A stretch of 64,000 nucleotides of DNA from Vibrio maritimus (GTDB lineage Bacteria > Pseudomonadota > Gammaproteobacteria > Enterobacterales > Vibrionaceae): assembly GCA_003263775.1 (NCBI GenBank), contig JYJJ01000025.1, positions 1-64,000 on the forward strand, given 5' to 3'. The translations under genes and the position numbers were made by a program. Below, piece by piece: positions 45,987-60,227 of this stretch (position 1 is its first letter; each line of letters opens with the position of its first letter). The notes beneath the pieces are model-generated. The model did no database searches. It worked only from the letters and a program-made list of their open reading frames with translations, and was not told the origin of the DNA.

Positions 45987-47737
45987 ATGTCGCAAAATCA
46001 AGACGAAAACTACGTTACAAACGTTCAAGCGATTGTGGACGTATATCCGTGAATACAAGACAGGTTTAGTCGTGGCGGTGATCGCATTGATCATCAACGC
46101 AGCCGCAGATACCTACATGCTTTCGTTGCTGAAACCACTCCTTGATGAAGGATTTGGTGATGTTGAATCTAATTTCCTAAAAGTCCTCCCGCTTATCATC
46201 ATTGGCATGATGCTGATTCGTGGTTTGTCTGGATTTGTCTCCACTTACTGTTTGAGCTGGGTGTCCGGCAATGTGGTCATGCACCTTCGAAGAGGCATCT
46301 TTAGTCATTTCATGCATATGCCGGTCTCGTTCTTTGATAAAGAATCGACGGGGGCCTACTGTCTCGAATTACTTATGACTCAGAACAGGTAGCGGGAGCC
46401 ACGAGCCGCTCGCTGGTTAGCATTGTTCGCGAAGGCGCAAGTATTTTAGGTCTGTTGTTCCTGATGTTTTGGAGCAGTTGGCAGCTCTCATTGGTTCTGC
46501 TGGTTGTTGCTCCGGTTGTTGCTTGGGCAATTCGCTTTGTCTCCAAGCGTTTTCGTAAGATTTCTCACAACATGCAGACGTCCATGGGTCATATGACGAC
46601 ATCTGCAGAGCAGATGCTGAAAGGCCACAAAGTGGTATTGAGCTACGGCGGCCAAAAGGTTGAAAGAGCCCGTTTTGATGACATGAGTAACCAAATGCGT
46701 CAGCAAACCATGAAGATGGTTGCGGCATCTGCAATTGCGAACCCTGTGATCCAAATGATTGCGTCTCTTGCACTTGTCGCCGTTCTGTATCTGGCAAGCT
46801 TTGATGAAGTTCGCGAGCAGCTGACGGCGGGTACCTTTACGGTGATTTTCTCGGCGATGTTCTCTTTGATGCGTCCCCTTAAAGCACTAACTGGTGTGAC
46901 GGCAGAATTCCAGCGCGGTATGGCCGCAAGCCAAACTCTGTTTGGTCTAATGGATCTTGAAGTTGAACGTGATAACGGCACGATTGAAATTGAGAAGGCG
47001 AAAGGCAATCTAGCGGTGAAAGATATTACTTTTACTTACGAGGGAACCGAGAAGCCAGCACTTCGCAACGTCAGCTTTGATTTGCCTGCAGGAAAGACCA
47101 TCGCACTAGTGGGTCGTTCAGGTTCAGGGAAAAGTACCATCGCGAACTTGTTTACTCGCTTTTACGACATTGATAGCGGCAGTATTGAGCTTGATGGCCA
47201 CAAAATCGACGAATTTAAACTAACCAACTTGCGTAAGCATTTTGCGTTGTATCGCAAAATGTGCACTTGTTTAACGATACGATTGCCAACAACATCGCTT
47301 ATGCGACTGATGGTCAGTACTCTCGAGAGCAAATTGAGCACGCCGCTAAGTTAGCGCATGCCATGGAGTTTATTAACAACCTAGATCAAGGTTTGGATAC
47401 CGTGATTGGTGAAAACGGAGCAAGTCTTTCCGGCGGTCAGCGTCAACGTATTGCCATTGCGAGAGCCTTGCTTCGCGATGCGCCTATCTTGATTCTGGAC
47501 GAAGCGACTTCGGCGCTAGACACGGAATCGGAGCGAGCTATTCAAGCCGCGCTCGATGAGTTGCAAAAAGACAAAACGGTTCTAGTGATTGCACACCGTC
47601 TGTCGACAATTGAAGAAGCGGACGAAATTTTGGTGGTCGATGACGGCGAGATCATTGAACGTGGTGATCACAAGACTCTACTGGACCATCAAGGCGCTTA
47701 TGCTCAGCTGCATAAAATCCAATTTGGTGAGCACTAG
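45987..47737 (+). CDS. msbA: Lipid A exporter ATPase/permease MsbA (three frameshifts in this sequence)
   Basis: About 583 residues when joined. Six membrane helices, then an ABC domain with Walker [10 protein letters not shown], signature [15 protein letters not shown], Walker [13 protein letters not shown] and His-loop IAHRLST. MsbA flips lipid A-core across the inner membrane. The frame breaks near 46006 (extra A; joined [19 protein letters not shown]), 46353 (G run short by one; joined [15 protein letters not shown]) and 47248 (one G lost; joined [15 protein letters not shown]). Three breaks in one essential gene argue strongly for sequencing error. lpxK overlaps its stop by one base. Confidence 0.95.
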
Positions 47738-48750
47738 TGATAGAGCAACTCTGGTTTGGTAAACACCCGCTAGGGTTGTTACTGTGGCCGCTGCTCTGGC
47801 CACTGAGTAAACTGTATCGTTTTATCGCCGCCAAACGCCGCAATGCTTATGCAATGGGTGAAAAGGCAAGTTATCGCTCTAGCGTTCCAGTGATTGTTGT
47901 GGGTAACATCACCGCGGGCGGCAATGGTAAAACGCCGATGGTAGTGTGGCTCGTTGAACAGCTTCTCAAGCAGGGGAAGAAACCGGGTGTGGTTTCACGT
48001 GGTTACGGCGGAAAAGCGAGTGCTTATCCGCTGTTGGTTACCGCAGATACTGCTACAAGCGAATGTGGTGACGAACCTAAGTTAATTTTTGAGAGAACTC
48101 AGGTCCCAGTCTGTGTGGATCCGGTTAGAGCTAACGCAGTTAAGCACTTGGAGTCGCTCGGAGTCGATGTCGTCATCACTGACGATGGCTTGCAGCATTA
48201 TGCGCTCGAGCGAGCTTATGAGATCGTCGTGATTGATGGTGTGAGACGTTTCGGCAATCAGCAGTCCATTCCACTAGGGCCGTTAAGAGAGCCACTATCT
48301 AGACTTGATGAGGTTAACCTTCTAGTGGTTAATGGTGGTGATCTTGAGCACAGTGAAGCTAGCAAGCGCGAAAAACGTTTCACTCTCGCTCCGAATATGG
48401 CGATTAACTTGAGCAATGGGCAAACTGCCTCGGTAGAAGAGCTGGGGCCCTTAGCTGCATTTGCCGGGATTGGTCACCCACCACGCTTTTTCGACACCTT
48501 AAATCAACTTGGTGCGAATCTGGTAAGAACGCAAGGGTTTGCTGACCACCAAGCGTTTGATGAGGCGAAACTAGCAGAATTTGGTCATGGCGTGGAAAAC
48601 GTCATTATGACCGAGAAAGACGCGGTAAAATGCCGCTCATTTTCAAAGGACAATTGGTGGTATTTGCCAGTCTCGGCACAGTTCAATCGCCAAGATGGTG
48701 AGCAAATACTACAAGAAATCAATAAGGTAATAGAGAGTTATGGATCATAG
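47737..48750 (+). CDS. lpxK: Tetraacyldisaccharide 4'-kinase LpxK
   Basis: 337 residues. An N-terminal membrane-associated helix ([19 protein letters not shown]), then Walker [15 protein letters not shown] and the active-site [17 protein letters not shown] and DDGLQHYAL. LpxK phosphorylates the 4' position of the lipid A precursor at the inner membrane. GTG start at 47737 overlaps msbA by one base; the stop overlaps ycaR by eleven. Confidence 0.95.
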   Translation: MIEQLWFGKHPLGLLLWPLLWPLSKLYRFIAAKRRNAYAMGEKASYRSSVPVIVVGNITAGGNGKTPMVVWLVEQLLKQGKKPGVVSRGYGGKASAYPLLVTADTATSECGDEPKLIFERTQVPVCVDPVRANAVKHLESLGVDVVITDDGLQHYALERAYEIVVIDGVRRFGNQQSIPLGPLREPLSRLDEVNLLVVNGGDLEHSEASKREKRFTLAPNMAINLSNGQTASVEELGPLAAFAGIGHPPRFFDTLNQLGANLVRTQGFADHQAFDEAKLAEFGHGVENVIMTEKDAVKCRSFSKDNWWYLPVSAQFNRQDGEQILQEINKVIESYGS

Positions 48751-48919
48751 ATTGCTTGAGATCGTCGCATGCCCAGTATGCAAAGGAAAGCTAACCTTCG
48801 ATAAAGATAAACAAGAGCTTATTTGCAAGCTAGACCGTCTTGCCTACCCTATCAAAGAGGGTATTCCGGTGTTACTTGAACCTGAAGCGCGCCAGATGAG
48901 TATGGAAGAGGGGCGCTAA
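48740..48919 (+). CDS. ycaR: Trm112-like zinc-ribbon protein YcaR
   Basis: 59 residues, [20 protein letters not shown] at the start with a CxxC pair, a third Cys at LICKLD, and [18 protein letters not shown], which matches the Trm112/YcaR family. In other systems Trm112 activates methyltransferases; the bacterial role is unclear. It overlaps the lpxK end and abuts kdsB without a gap (TAAATG), as in E. coli lpxK-ycaR-kdsB. Confidence 0.94.
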   Translation: MDHRLLEIVACPVCKGKLTFDKDKQELICKLDRLAYPIKEGIPVLLEPEARQMSMEEGR

Positions 48920-49672
48920 ATGGCATTCACGGTTATCATTCCAGCTCGTTACAACTCTTCGCGTTTGCCGGGTAAGCCTTTGGCTGACATCGGTGGTAAA
49001 CCTATGGTGCAACACGTCTATGAGCGTGCGAAACAATCTGGTGCTCAGCGTGTCATCGTCGCAACGGATGATCTACGCGTTGAAGCTGCGGTACAAGCCT
49101 TTGGTGGTGAAGTGTGCATGACGTCACCTGATCATGAATCAGGTACCGAGCGCTTAGCCGAAGTGGTTAAATTGATGGGTATCGATGACGACCATACCAT
49201 AGTCAATGTACAAGGGGATGAGCCGTTGATTCCAGCGAGCATTATTGCTCAGGTAGCGGAAAATCTTCAATCTAGCCAAGCACCCATGGCAACGTTAGGT
49301 GTGGCGATTGAGCATGAAGCTGAAGTATTTAACCCGAACGCAGTGAAAGTGGTCACGGACCAAAATGGATTTGCGCTCTATTTTAGTCGAGCAACCATTC
49401 CATGGGATCGTGATGCTTACGCAAGTGAGCCTAAATCAGCGGCTAAACAGCCTTTGATGCGCCACATTGGCATCTATGCTTACCGAGCAGGCTTTATTAA
49501 TACCTATATTAACTGGGCACCTAGCGCGCTTGAAAAAATAGAGTCGTTAGAGCAGTTAAGAGTGCTTTGGTATGGTGAGCGCATACATGTTGCGCTTGCA
49601 ATCGACGCACCTCCAGCGGGTGTTGATACCCCTGAAGATCTTGAGCAAGTACGAGCCTTAATTGCCAACTAA
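48920..49672 (+). CDS. kdsB: CMP-KDO synthetase KdsB
   Basis: 250 residues. N-terminal [19 protein letters not shown] is the CTP-binding signature; QGDEPLIPA and [11 protein letters not shown] follow. KdsB activates 3-deoxy-D-manno-octulosonate as CMP-Kdo for LPS inner core. The start at 48920 touches the ycaR stop. It ends the msbA-lpxK-ycaR-kdsB unit with a strong terminator. Confidence 0.96.
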   Translation: MAFTVIIPARYNSSRLPGKPLADIGGKPMVQHVYERAKQSGAQRVIVATDDLRVEAAVQAFGGEVCMTSPDHESGTERLAEVVKLMGIDDDHTIVNVQGDEPLIPASIIAQVAENLQSSQAPMATLGVAIEHEAEVFNPNAVKVVTDQNGFALYFSRATIPWDRDAYASEPKSAAKQPLMRHIGIYAYRAGFINTYINWAPSALEKIESLEQLRVLWYGERIHVALAIDAPPAGVDTPEDLEQVRALIAN

Positions 49673-49691
49673 CTCCTTACCACGAACTAGT

Positions 49692-49723
49692 AACCACCGA
49701 CCATTTAGGTCGGTGGTTTTGTT
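49692..49723. terminator. Terminator between kdsB and rluE
   Basis: AACCACCGACC and GGTCGGTGGTT pair perfectly across ATTTA, followed by TTGTTTT. It is placed between convergent genes. Confidence 0.9.
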
Positions 49724-49752
49724 TTGAGCGCTGTTTGTTAAAGCTCTGTTTT

Positions 49753-50464
49753 TTAAAACAAGTCTGTCGCTGGAATTTCACGCCATTCACCGGGCTGAAG
49801 CGAGTCTAGCGCATACTTTCCCATGCTAGCGCGAATCAAGCGTAGCGTCGGAAAGCCAATATTGCAGTCATACGGCGCACCTGACGGTTTCTGCCTTCAA
49901 TGATGGTAATGCTTAACCATGTCGTTGGAATATTGGCACGAAAGCGCACAGGCGGCTCTCTGTCCCATACGCTCGGCTCTCGCATGCGCTCAATTTTGGC
50001 AGGCAATGTTGGCCCATCTTTGAGTTCAACACCGTTGCGGAGCTTATCTAGATCGGACTCGCTAGGGTCTCCATCAACTTGAACCCAGTACGTCTTTTCG
50101 GACTTCGATTGAGGCTGAGTGAGTCTCGCCTGTAGCACTCCGTCGTTGGTGAGTACCATTAAGCCTTCACTGTCTCGATCGAGCCTACCAGCTGCGTAAA
50201 CATCTTTGATTGGAATATAGTCTGCCAGCGTTTTTCTTCCCTCACCGCCAGTAAATTGGCTCAGTGTATCGTAGGGTTTATTGAATAGAATGACTTTACG
50301 ATCGCGCGGTTCTGGACGCTTTTTTTCAGGCTTTGAAGAAGCGTTAGGTTTACGTTTTCTGGTCTGTCCAGTTTGTTGGCGTTTATGTTGGCTTTTTTGT
50401 TTGAATTGACTGATGATGAGCGATTTGGGCGAGGGGAGCCTTTACGCGTTGTTTTAATCGTCAT
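49753..50464 (-). CDS. rluE: 23S rRNA pseudouridine(2457) synthase RluE (two frameshifts in this sequence)
   Basis: About 237 residues when joined. After a basic N-terminal tail, [20 protein letters not shown] and [19 protein letters not shown] carry the catalytic Asp, then [12 protein letters not shown] and [12 protein letters not shown]. This matches E. coli RluE, which modifies U2457. The frame breaks near 49865 (one A lost) and somewhere between about 50330 and 50420, so the N-terminal 40 residues cannot be read reliably. It is divergent from icd, the same neighbour as in E. coli. Confidence 0.88.
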
Positions 50465-52998
<2,534 letters not shown>

Positions 52999-53017
52999 TT
53001 ACATTTCCTGAAGACAT

Positions 53018-53045
53018 AAAAAAACCACCTTAGGGTGGTTTTTTT
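53018..53045. terminator. Bidirectional terminator, icd / cspD
   Basis: AAAAAACCACC and GGGTGGTTTTTTT pair across TTA, with A and T runs at both sides. Confidence 0.92.
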
Positions 53046-53097
53046 ATGTGTTACGGTCAGTATTTTCGGGTAATTCGTATTGATTGGTAAATGACAA

Positions 53098-53319
53098 CTA
53101 CTTCGCTAGATCACCTTCTACCGGTGTTACTACGCTGGCGTGATAGCCCTTTGGACCTTCTTCTACTTCGTAGTTCACTTGCTGGCCAGCCTTTAGAGTG
53201 CGGTAGCCGTCCATCTTAATTGTCGAGTAGTGAGCAAAAATATCGCCGTCTTCACCTTCTGGACAAATAAAGCCAAATCCTTTGGCATTGTTAAACCATT
53301 TTACTGTACCTATCGCCAT
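53098..53319 (-). CDS. cspD: Cold-shock-like protein CspD
   Basis: 73 residues. RNP1 and RNP2 are present as KGFGFICPEG and DIFAHYSTI, after GTVKWFNNA. The family member CspD binds single-stranded DNA and blocks replication in stationary phase. I start at 53319 (MAIGTVKW), three codons inside the longest frame. It is divergent from clpS, the E. coli arrangement, and supports the CspD assignment over other Csp proteins. Confidence 0.9.
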   Translation of the reverse strand: MAIGTVKWFNNAKGFGFICPEGEDGDIFAHYSTIKMDGYRTLKAGQQVNYEVEEGPKGYHASVVTPVEGDLAK

Positions 53320-53905
53320 GCTATACATCCCTCATGCATTTTGTAACTGAAGTTGCGGTAGAAGATACTGACCGTTAGTAAATCTACTTACTTCATTGAG
53401 ACTATTTGTTGTGAATCTACGTACCTTAAACTGAGGACTTTCCAACTTTTGTCGTCCTCATGAGAGAGCGGAGGGCTCGATCATAGGCGTGTAGTTGTGA
53501 GAAAATTCCCATTCCCTGAGGCATAGTGATTCATAACTTGTTAAATTTTAGTCACTAGTTAACCACTCTAGTCAAACATTGAGCGTAGTCAATAGGAAAT
53601 AGGTATAAATAACTACATATTCTATACATATGCGCTTTGGTTTTAACAAATGTGCAATGGAAAGCTTTTGTTTACATACCCTTAATGTATGCTAGACAAA
53701 AGGAGGAATAAGTTTTTTCAACTTGGCTCATATGTGACACACTCTAATAGCATTGTTTTGTTTGCAGCGATACAATTGGTGCATTAGTCTCTTTATAAGA
53801 GATGTTTTTCGAGTGACAGACACCGAGAGCACGTTAGCTCTAGCTAAACCTCCTTTGACTGACACAGTGTTTTGACTTTTAAAGAAAACTCTCAAACATT
53901 TGGCC
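53320..53905. other. Divergent region, cspD / clpS
   Basis: A 586-base gap, long for this window. A hairpin-like GAGGAC...GTCCTC (about 53431-53461) lies on the cspD side and could be part of a cspD leader. CATAC-N7-GTATG is at 53675-53691, and an isolated AGGAGG at 53701 has no credible reading frame after it. No gene or RNA is supported. Confidence 0.5.
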
Positions 53906-54226
53906 ATGAGTAAAAATTTTGAATGGGTGACTCCAGACTCAGACTTATTGGAGAAAGAAAAAACTAAGGTTGAGCCACCGGCGCTGTATAACGTTATCCT
54001 CAATAACGATGATTACACTCCGATGGACTTTGTTGTAGAAATCTTGGAACGCTTTTTTTCACTCAACGAAGATAAAGCAACACAGGTGATGTTGGCTGTG
54101 CACTACGAAGGCAAAGCTGTTTGTGGCACATTCACCGCCGAAGTTGCTGAAACGAAAGTTGCTCAAGTGACCATGTATTCAAGGGAACATGAACACCCAC
54201 TATTGTGTACCATGGAAAAAGCCTAA
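53906..54226 (+). CDS. clpS: ClpS, N-degron adaptor of ClpAP
   Basis: 106 residues. Degron-pocket residues are visible in [17 protein letters not shown] and the His in [10 protein letters not shown]. ClpS hands proteins with N-terminal Leu, Phe, Trp or Tyr to ClpA. Start 53906 gives MSKNFEWVT. clpA follows after 41 bases with AGGAGG before it. Confidence 0.96.
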   Translation: MSKNFEWVTPDSDLLEKEKTKVEPPALYNVILNNDDYTPMDFVVEILERFFSLNEDKATQVMLAVHYEGKAVCGTFTAEVAETKVAQVTMYSREHEHPLLCTMEKA

Positions 54227-54267
54227 TTTTCGCTTGAATGGCGTTTGCCATTCCTTAGGAGGTACTT

Positions 54268-56549
54268 ATGCTGAACAAAGAACTAGAATCGAGTCTGAAC
54301 GGTGCATTCGCTCGTGCCCGTGACAAAAGACATGAATTCATGACCGTAGAGCATCTCCTTTTAGCTTTGTTGGAAAATGACTCGGCTAAAGAGGCCCTTA
54401 CTGCTTGTAACGCTAATCTAGAAACGCTGCGCAATGAGCTTGATATTTTCATCGACCAAACGACGCCGCTTATTCCCGACTCTGACGACACCCGTGAAAC
54501 TCAACCAACATTGAGCTTCCAACGAGTGCTTCAGCGTGCTGTTTTCCATGTTCAGTCTTCTGGCCGCAGTGAAGTTACTGGTGCAACGTGCTTGTCGCTA
54601 TTTTTAGTGAACAAGAATCTCATGCAGCTTACCTCCTCAAAAAGAACGACATTAGCCGCCTAGATATTGTTAACTTTATTTCCCACGGCATTACTAAAAA
54701 TGCTGGGCCTTCAGGTGATGAACCGTCAAGTGGTTCACTAGGTGGAAGCAGCGAGAGCATAGAAGAAGCGAATGGTGAAGATCGATTAGAAAGCTTTGCG
54801 ACTAACCTTAACCAAGTTGCGAAAGCCGGTAACATCGACCCACTCATTGGTCGTGATAAAGAGCTTGAGCGAACCATTCAAGTACTTTGCCGCCGCCGTA
54901 AAAACAATCCGCTGCTAGTTGGCGAAGCTGGCGTCGGTAAAACGGCGATTGCTGAGGGTTTGGCGTGGAGAATTGTTGAAGGCCAGGTGCCAGAAGTAAT
55001 CAGCAACAGCGTGATCTATTCACTTGATATCGGTTCACTGCTAGCGGGTACTAAGTATCGTGGTGACTTCGAGAAACGCTTTAAAGCGATTCTTAAGCAG
55101 CTTGAAAAAGAAGACGATGCCATCCTATTCATCGATGAGATCCATACCATCATCGGTGCGGGTGCCGCTTCCGGTGGTCAAGTCGACGCTGCTAACCTTA
55201 TCAAACCGTTATTGAGCAGCGGTAAGCTTCGCTGTATTGGTTCAACAACTTACCAAGAGTACAGCAACATCTTTGATAAAGAGCGTGCGCTGTCTCGTCG
55301 ATTCCAGAAAATTGACGTGGTTGAGCCATCACTGGATGACACAACAAAGATCCTTATGGGTCTAAAACCGAAATACGAAGAACACCACGAAGTCCGTTAC
55401 ACCAACAAAGCACTTCGTGCGGCGGTTGAGTTATCGGCTAAATACATCAATGAGCGTCACTTGCCAGATAAAGCTATTGACGTGATTGACGAAGCGGGTG
55501 CGCGTAGCCGACTAGTACCAGCAAGCCGTCGTAAGAAAACCGTAGGTGTTGCTGATATCGAAGCTATGGTGGCTAAGATGGCTCGTATTCCAGAAAAATC
55601 GGTCTCATCGTCTGATAAAGATATTCTTCAGAACCTCGATGAGAAGATGAAGATGCTGGTGTTTGGTCAAGACCAAGCCATCGACGTGTTGTCTGAAGCT
55701 ATCAAGATGACTCGTGCAGGTCTCGGTAATGATGACAAGCCAGTGGGTTCTTTCTTGTTTGCAGGTCCAACCGGTGTCGGTAAGACGGAAGTCACAGTGC
55801 AGCTATCGAAACTGCTTGGTATTGAGTTACTTCGTTTTGATATGTCTGAATACGGTGAGCGTCACTCTGTCAGCCGCCTAATTGGTGCGCCTCCAGGTTA
55901 TGTTGGTTACGACCAAGGTGGTTTGCTTACTGATGCTGTCATTAAGCACCCTCATTCAGTGGTACTTCTTGATGAAATTGAGAAGGCACACCCAGATATC
56001 TTTAACTTGCTCCTACAGGTTATGGATAACGGCACACTGACGGATAATAACGGCCGTAAAGCCGATTTCCGCAATGTTATCCTAGTCATGACCAGTAACG
56101 CTGGTGTGACAGAAACTGAGAAGAAATCGATCGGTTTGATCCAACAAGATCACAAGCCGGATGCGATGGGTGCTATCAAGCGTGTGTTCACGCCAGAGTT
56201 CCGCAATCGTCTTGACGGAATTATCTGGTTCAATAGCCTAGATGATGTTGTTATCCACCAAGTGGTTGATAAGTTCATTGTCGAGCTTCAAGCTCAGCTT
56301 GATACGCGTGGCGTATCGCTTGAGGTTTCTGATGAAGCGCGTGATTGGCTTGCAGTCAAGGGTTACGATAAGACCATGGGTGCACGTCCAATGGGTCGCG
56401 TTATCCAAGATAAGCTCAAGAAGCCACTGGCCAATGAGCTACTTTTCGGTAGTCTGGTTGACGGTGGCACGGTACGCGTATCGCTTAAAGATGATGACCT
56501 GGTGTTCGACTATGTTGGAGCGAAAGAAGAAGCAGAAGCTCATCATTGA
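54268..56549 (+). CDS. clpA: ATP-dependent Clp protease ATPase subunit ClpA (frameshifted in this sequence)
   Basis: About 760 residues when joined. The N-domain ([20 protein letters not shown]) is followed by two AAA+ modules with Walker [10 protein letters not shown] and GPTGVGKTE, Walker B FIDEIH and [10 protein letters not shown], and the ClpP-docking loop KSIGLI. It unfolds substrates for ClpP. The frame breaks at about 54586, where GCAAACGTG read as GCAACGTG explains the shift; joined, [21 protein letters not shown]. Confidence 0.96.
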
Positions 56550-56574
56550 TTGAAACTGGACTAGCTCTATTTGC

Positions 56575-56607
56575 AAAAAGCGTGCGAGAAATCGTACGCT
56601 TTTTTTG
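56575..56607 (+). terminator. clpA terminator
   Basis: AAAAAGCGTGCGA pairs with TCGTACGCTTTTT (one G-U pair) across GAAA, with a T run. Confidence 0.88.
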
Positions 56608-56663
56608 TGCCCAGCTTTCGTTAGGCCTTGACGAGAGCTAGCGTAGTTTCTTAGACAAAGCGC

Positions 56664-56698
56664 AATAAAAAACGGAGCGACTGGCTCCGTTTTTTATT
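56664..56698. terminator. infA terminator, bidirectional
   Basis: AATAAAAAACGGAGC and GCTCCGTTTTTTATT form a 15-base stem across GACTG. Perfect in both directions, 19 bases past the infA stop. Confidence 0.92.
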
Positions 56699-56716
56699 GC
56701 ATTCGGCAATCGTAGA

Positions 56717-56935
<219 letters not shown>

Positions 56936-57016
56936 TTAATCCTCTTTCGAAATGTGGCGCTTTTAACGGCGCGCATTGTGCCGTTAAAATCTCAATAAGT
57001 AAAGTTGCGGTGTATT

Positions 57017-57715
57017 CTACCCTTGCCAACACTGATTTACTAGCCTTTGATGACGTCCGAAGCGGGTTTTGTAGTTCATCGCTGCACAATCATCGATTTG
57101 ATAACCGAGGTAAAGCCACTGCTTTTGATATTGCTGACAGTATTCAAGCTGACACAGCACAGCGAAGGTACCTAGCGAGAGTGCGTAATCTGGATCAAAA
57201 AAGGTATAGAAAGCGCTCGCGCTGTTGTCTAGAACATCGGTGATAGCGATAGCAATCAAGGTATCGCCATCAAAGATATGTAGGTAGTGCATAGTTAGCC
57301 ATTGGCACTGTGCAAAATCAAAAAATTCCTTTTCTCGCGGAGGGTACATCGATCCGCTTGAGTGTCGTCCTTCAATGTATTTAGAGTAAAGCGAGAACCA
57401 GTTTTCATCGAGCTCTGTTCGTATTTCCCAGCGCAGATGCTTGCCTTTAGAGCGCAGGCGCTTTTGGCTTTGGGTTGGCTTAAAATCGGGAACGGAGACA
57501 CGCAGAGCTTGGCATGCCTGGCATGTGTCGCACTGCGGTTTGTACAAGGTATTACCGCTGCGACGAAAGCCATTGGCGAGCAGCATTTCGAAATTGTCGC
57601 TATTGTGCATCTCTTTTTCCAGCACGATAGCGACCCGTTCTTCCTTGGTTGTAATGTAACTGCAAGGCTGTTTGCGGCTAAGCCCAATTCGGATTTGTTG
57701 CACGGCCATTGTCAT
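57017..57715 (-). CDS. bpt: Bpt, leucyl-transferase of the arginyltransferase (ATE) family
   Basis: 232 residues. The N-terminal Cys cluster CDTCQACQALRV and the middle PPREKEFFDFA are ATE/Bpt features, with a C-terminal LGYQIDDCAAMNYKTRF. V. vulnificus Bpt transfers leucine from Leu-tRNA to proteins starting with Asp or Glu, creating a ClpS-recognised degron. ATGA overlap with aat supports the start at 57715 and translation coupling. Confidence 0.92.
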   Translation of the reverse strand: MTMAVQQIRIGLSRKQPCSYITTKEERVAIVLEKEMHNSDNFEMLLANGFRRSGNTLYKPQCDTCQACQALRVSVPDFKPTQSQKRLRSKGKHLRWEIRTELDENWFSLYSKYIEGRHSSGSMYPPREKEFFDFAQCQWLTMHYLHIFDGDTLIAIAITDVLDNSASAFYTFFDPDYALSLGTFAVLCQLEYCQQYQKQWLYLGYQIDDCAAMNYKTRFGRHQRLVNQCWQG

Positions 57716-58439
57716 TGATTCTCACCTCTGTCTATAGCCAATGATAGCGTTTGCGGTGAAAAACAGGAAAGATCCATGGCAGATTGTTGATGTTGCTGCA
57801 AACGTGACAGGAACTCATCACGACTCATTTCTATCGCACCGAGGGACTCCAAGTGTGGGTTCATCACTTGGCAGTCAATCAGCTTCCCACCAAGCTGAGT
57901 AAAATGATGACAGAAATACCAAAGGGCGATTTTTGATGCATTGGGGGCAAGGGAGAACATGGATTCACCACAGAAAACTTGGCCAATTGAGAGTCCATAA
58001 AGTCCGCCAATGAGTTCATCGTCTCGCCATACTTCAACCGAGTGGCAATAGCCCATCTTAGCCAGTGTGATATATGCGGCACGCATGTCGTCGTTGAGCC
58101 ATGTTTCCTCTAGTGGGCGGGTGCTTGAGCAGTAGCAATTACCGCTTCGGTATTATGGTTGATAGTGACGCGATACTGATGCTTGCGCTGAAACTTTTTA
58201 AGGCTTTTTGATGGCTTGTAAATTTCAGGCTTAAATACAGCACGTGGAGATGGGCTCCACCAAAGCAGTGGCTCATTGGGTCCAAACCACGGAAATACAC
58301 CATTCTTGTAAGCACTGATTAGACGCTCTGGACGTAAATCACCGCCAAAGGCAAGCAGTCCGTTGGGCTCCTCTAACGCTTCATATGGTGAGGGGAAGCT
58401 TAGGTCTTTAACATCCAACTCGGGAAGATAAATGGTCAT
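57712..58439 (-). CDS. aat: Leucyl/phenylalanyl-tRNA--protein transferase Aat (frameshifted in this sequence)
   Basis: About 242 residues when joined. Conserved EEPNGLLAFGGDLRPERLISAYKNGVFPWF and PLLWWSPSPRAVF (described by parts) at the N-terminus, then HSVEVWRDDELIGGLYGLSIGQVFCGESMFS. Aat adds Leu or Phe to N-terminal Arg or Lys, marking proteins for ClpS. The frame breaks near 58120; restoring one base gives AYCSSTRPLEETWLNDDMRAAY. The stop overlaps bpt by four bases. Confidence 0.94.
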
Positions 58440-58631
58440 ACGAAAGTGGCTCTGTGTTCTAGGTTTTTGCTGCGTACTAGTTAACTAGTATTTGTTTGGT
58501 TGTTTTTTGACCCGTAATGGCATGATTAGGGGTAGCGCTTGGTCACTATTTTCGATAGTCTGCCAGTACGAAGAATTATAGAGGATACTTCACGTTAGGA
58601 TCGAAGTATCGACAAAGGATTAAACACCCCA

Positions 58632-59912
58632 ATGGAAAGCTTAACATTACAACCTATTCAGAAAGTATCGGGAACCGTTAATCTTCCTGGTTCGAAAAGC
58701 GTTTCCAACCGTGCCTTACTTCTTGCAGCACTTGCTGAAGGCACGACAACACTGACTAACCTACTCGATAGTGATGACATCCGTCATATGCTTAACGCAC
58801 TTACTAAACTTGGCGTTGAGTATCAGTTATCTGATGACAAAACTCAATGTGTGGTCAAAGGTTTAGGTAAGGCGTTTACCGTAGATGCAGCAACAGAATT
58901 GTTTTTGGGCAATGCGGGTACCGCAATGCGCCCCCTTGCTGCAGCTCTGTGTTTAGGGCAAGGTGAGTTTGTACTTACTGGTGAGCCTCGCATGAAAGAG
59001 CGACCAATTGGTCACTTAGTCGATGCGCTTGTCGAAGCGGGCGCGGATATTACTTATCTTGAGAACGAGCATTACCCTCCGTTAAAAATTAACGGCACTG
59101 GCTTAAAAGGCGGCCACGTTAAAATCGATGGATCTATCTCAAGCCAGTTCCTGACAGCCTTTTTGATGTCAGCGCCTCTTGCGAAAGCGGATGTGACGAT
59201 TGAGATTGTTGGTGACTTAGTGTCTAAGCCATACATCGATATTACTCTACACATCATGAAGCAGTTTGGCGTTGAAGTTGAAAACCAAAACTATCAGCAA
59301 TTTGTTGTGAAAAGTGGTCAACAATACCGCTCACCGGGTCAATTCTTGGTGGAAGGGGATGCATCATCGGCCTCTTACTTTCTTGCTGCTGCGGCAATCA
59401 AAGGTGGTGAAATTAAAGTCACAGGTATTGGTAAAAATAGTATCCAAGGTGACATTCATTTCGCTGACGCGCTGGAAAAAATGGGCGCAGACATTGAATG
59501 GGGTGATGATTACATTTTGTGCCGTAAAGGTGAGTTAGTCGGCATTGATATGGACTACAACCATATCCCCGATGCTGCGATGACTATCGCGACAACGGCG
59601 CTATTTGCAAAAGGCACCACGGCCATTCGCAATGTTTACAACTGGCGTGTAAAAGAAACCGATCGACTTGCTGCGATGGCGACAGAACTACGTAAAGTAG
59701 GCGCGAAAGTCGAAGAGGGGGAAGACTACATTATTGTCGAACCGACATCGGAGCTTAAACATGCAGCCATTGATACTTATGATGATCACCGTATGGCGAT
59801 GTGTTTCTCGCTGGTCGCATTGAGCGACACACCAGTGACGATCAATGATCCTAAATGTACGTCAAAAACCTTCCCGGACTACTTTGACAAACTAGCCGGA
59901 CTTAGCCAGTAA
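58632..59912 (+). CDS. aroA: EPSP synthase (3-phosphoshikimate 1-carboxyvinyltransferase)
   Basis: 426 residues. N-terminal [17 protein letters not shown] and the [14 protein letters not shown] loop are active-site signatures of class I EPSP synthase. It joins shikimate 3-phosphate with phosphoenolpyruvate on the aromatic amino-acid pathway. It stands alone, divergent from aat, unlike the E. coli serC-aroA pair. Confidence 0.96.
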   Translation: MESLTLQPIQKVSGTVNLPGSKSVSNRALLLAALAEGTTTLTNLLDSDDIRHMLNALTKLGVEYQLSDDKTQCVVKGLGKAFTVDAATELFLGNAGTAMRPLAAALCLGQGEFVLTGEPRMKERPIGHLVDALVEAGADITYLENEHYPPLKINGTGLKGGHVKIDGSISSQFLTAFLMSAPLAKADVTIEIVGDLVSKPYIDITLHIMKQFGVEVENQNYQQFVVKSGQQYRSPGQFLVEGDASSASYFLAAAAIKGGEIKVTGIGKNSIQGDIHFADALEKMGADIEWGDDYILCRKGELVGIDMDYNHIPDAAMTIATTALFAKGTTAIRNVYNWRVKETDRLAAMATELRKVGAKVEEGEDYIIVEPTSELKHAAIDTYDDHRMAMCFSLVALSDTPVTINDPKCTSKTFPDYFDKLAGLSQ

Positions 59913-59917
59913 TTTTT

Positions 59918-59952
59918 AAAGCGCCTTATCGAAAGATAGGGCGCTTTGGTTT
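59918..59952. terminator. Terminator between aroA and yciN
   Basis: AAAGCGCCTTATC pairs with GATAGGGCGCTTT across GAAA, followed by GGTTTT. It is likely shared with the convergent yciN gene. Confidence 0.8.
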
Positions 59953-59981
59953 TGAAGACCGAGTTTTAAAGATGCCGACAA

Positions 59982-60227
59982 TTATTTGAGCGTGAACTCT
60001 TTAGAAAGATGGTGAGCTAGGTATTTAAACATATTGAAAACTGCCGTCGTTTTCTCAGTCGGTAAACCATTGTCATCCAAAAAATAGTTGCCTTTAAAGA
60101 CCAATACTCCGTCTTTCTCCTCTACGCTATCAGCGCGCATGCCATCTAGGTAGTCGTCATGCTCTTGGATGACTTGGTTAGCAATTAACAATAGGTCGAA
60201 TGGTGAGATAGGCGTTTTTTGTGACAT
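59982..60227 (-). CDS. yciN: YciN family protein
   Basis: 81 residues. LLLIANQVIQEHDDYLDGM, GVLVFKGNYFLDDNGLPTEKTTAVFNMFK (seen in parts) matches E. coli YciN, which is also next to topA. I start at 60227 (MSQKTPISPF), 20 codons inside the longest frame, with AGGACATCAAT upstream. Small, soluble, function unknown. Confidence 0.9.
   Translation of the reverse strand: MSQKTPISPFDLLLIANQVIQEHDDYLDGMRADSVEEKDGVLVFKGNYFLDDNGLPTEKTTAVFNMFKYLAHHLSKEFTLK

Noticed and set aside
53675..53707. An operator (CATAC-N7-GTATG) and a gene start after AGGAGG between cspD and clpS
   Set aside because: The inverted repeat is short, and no start codon followed by an open frame of useful length comes after the AGGAGG.
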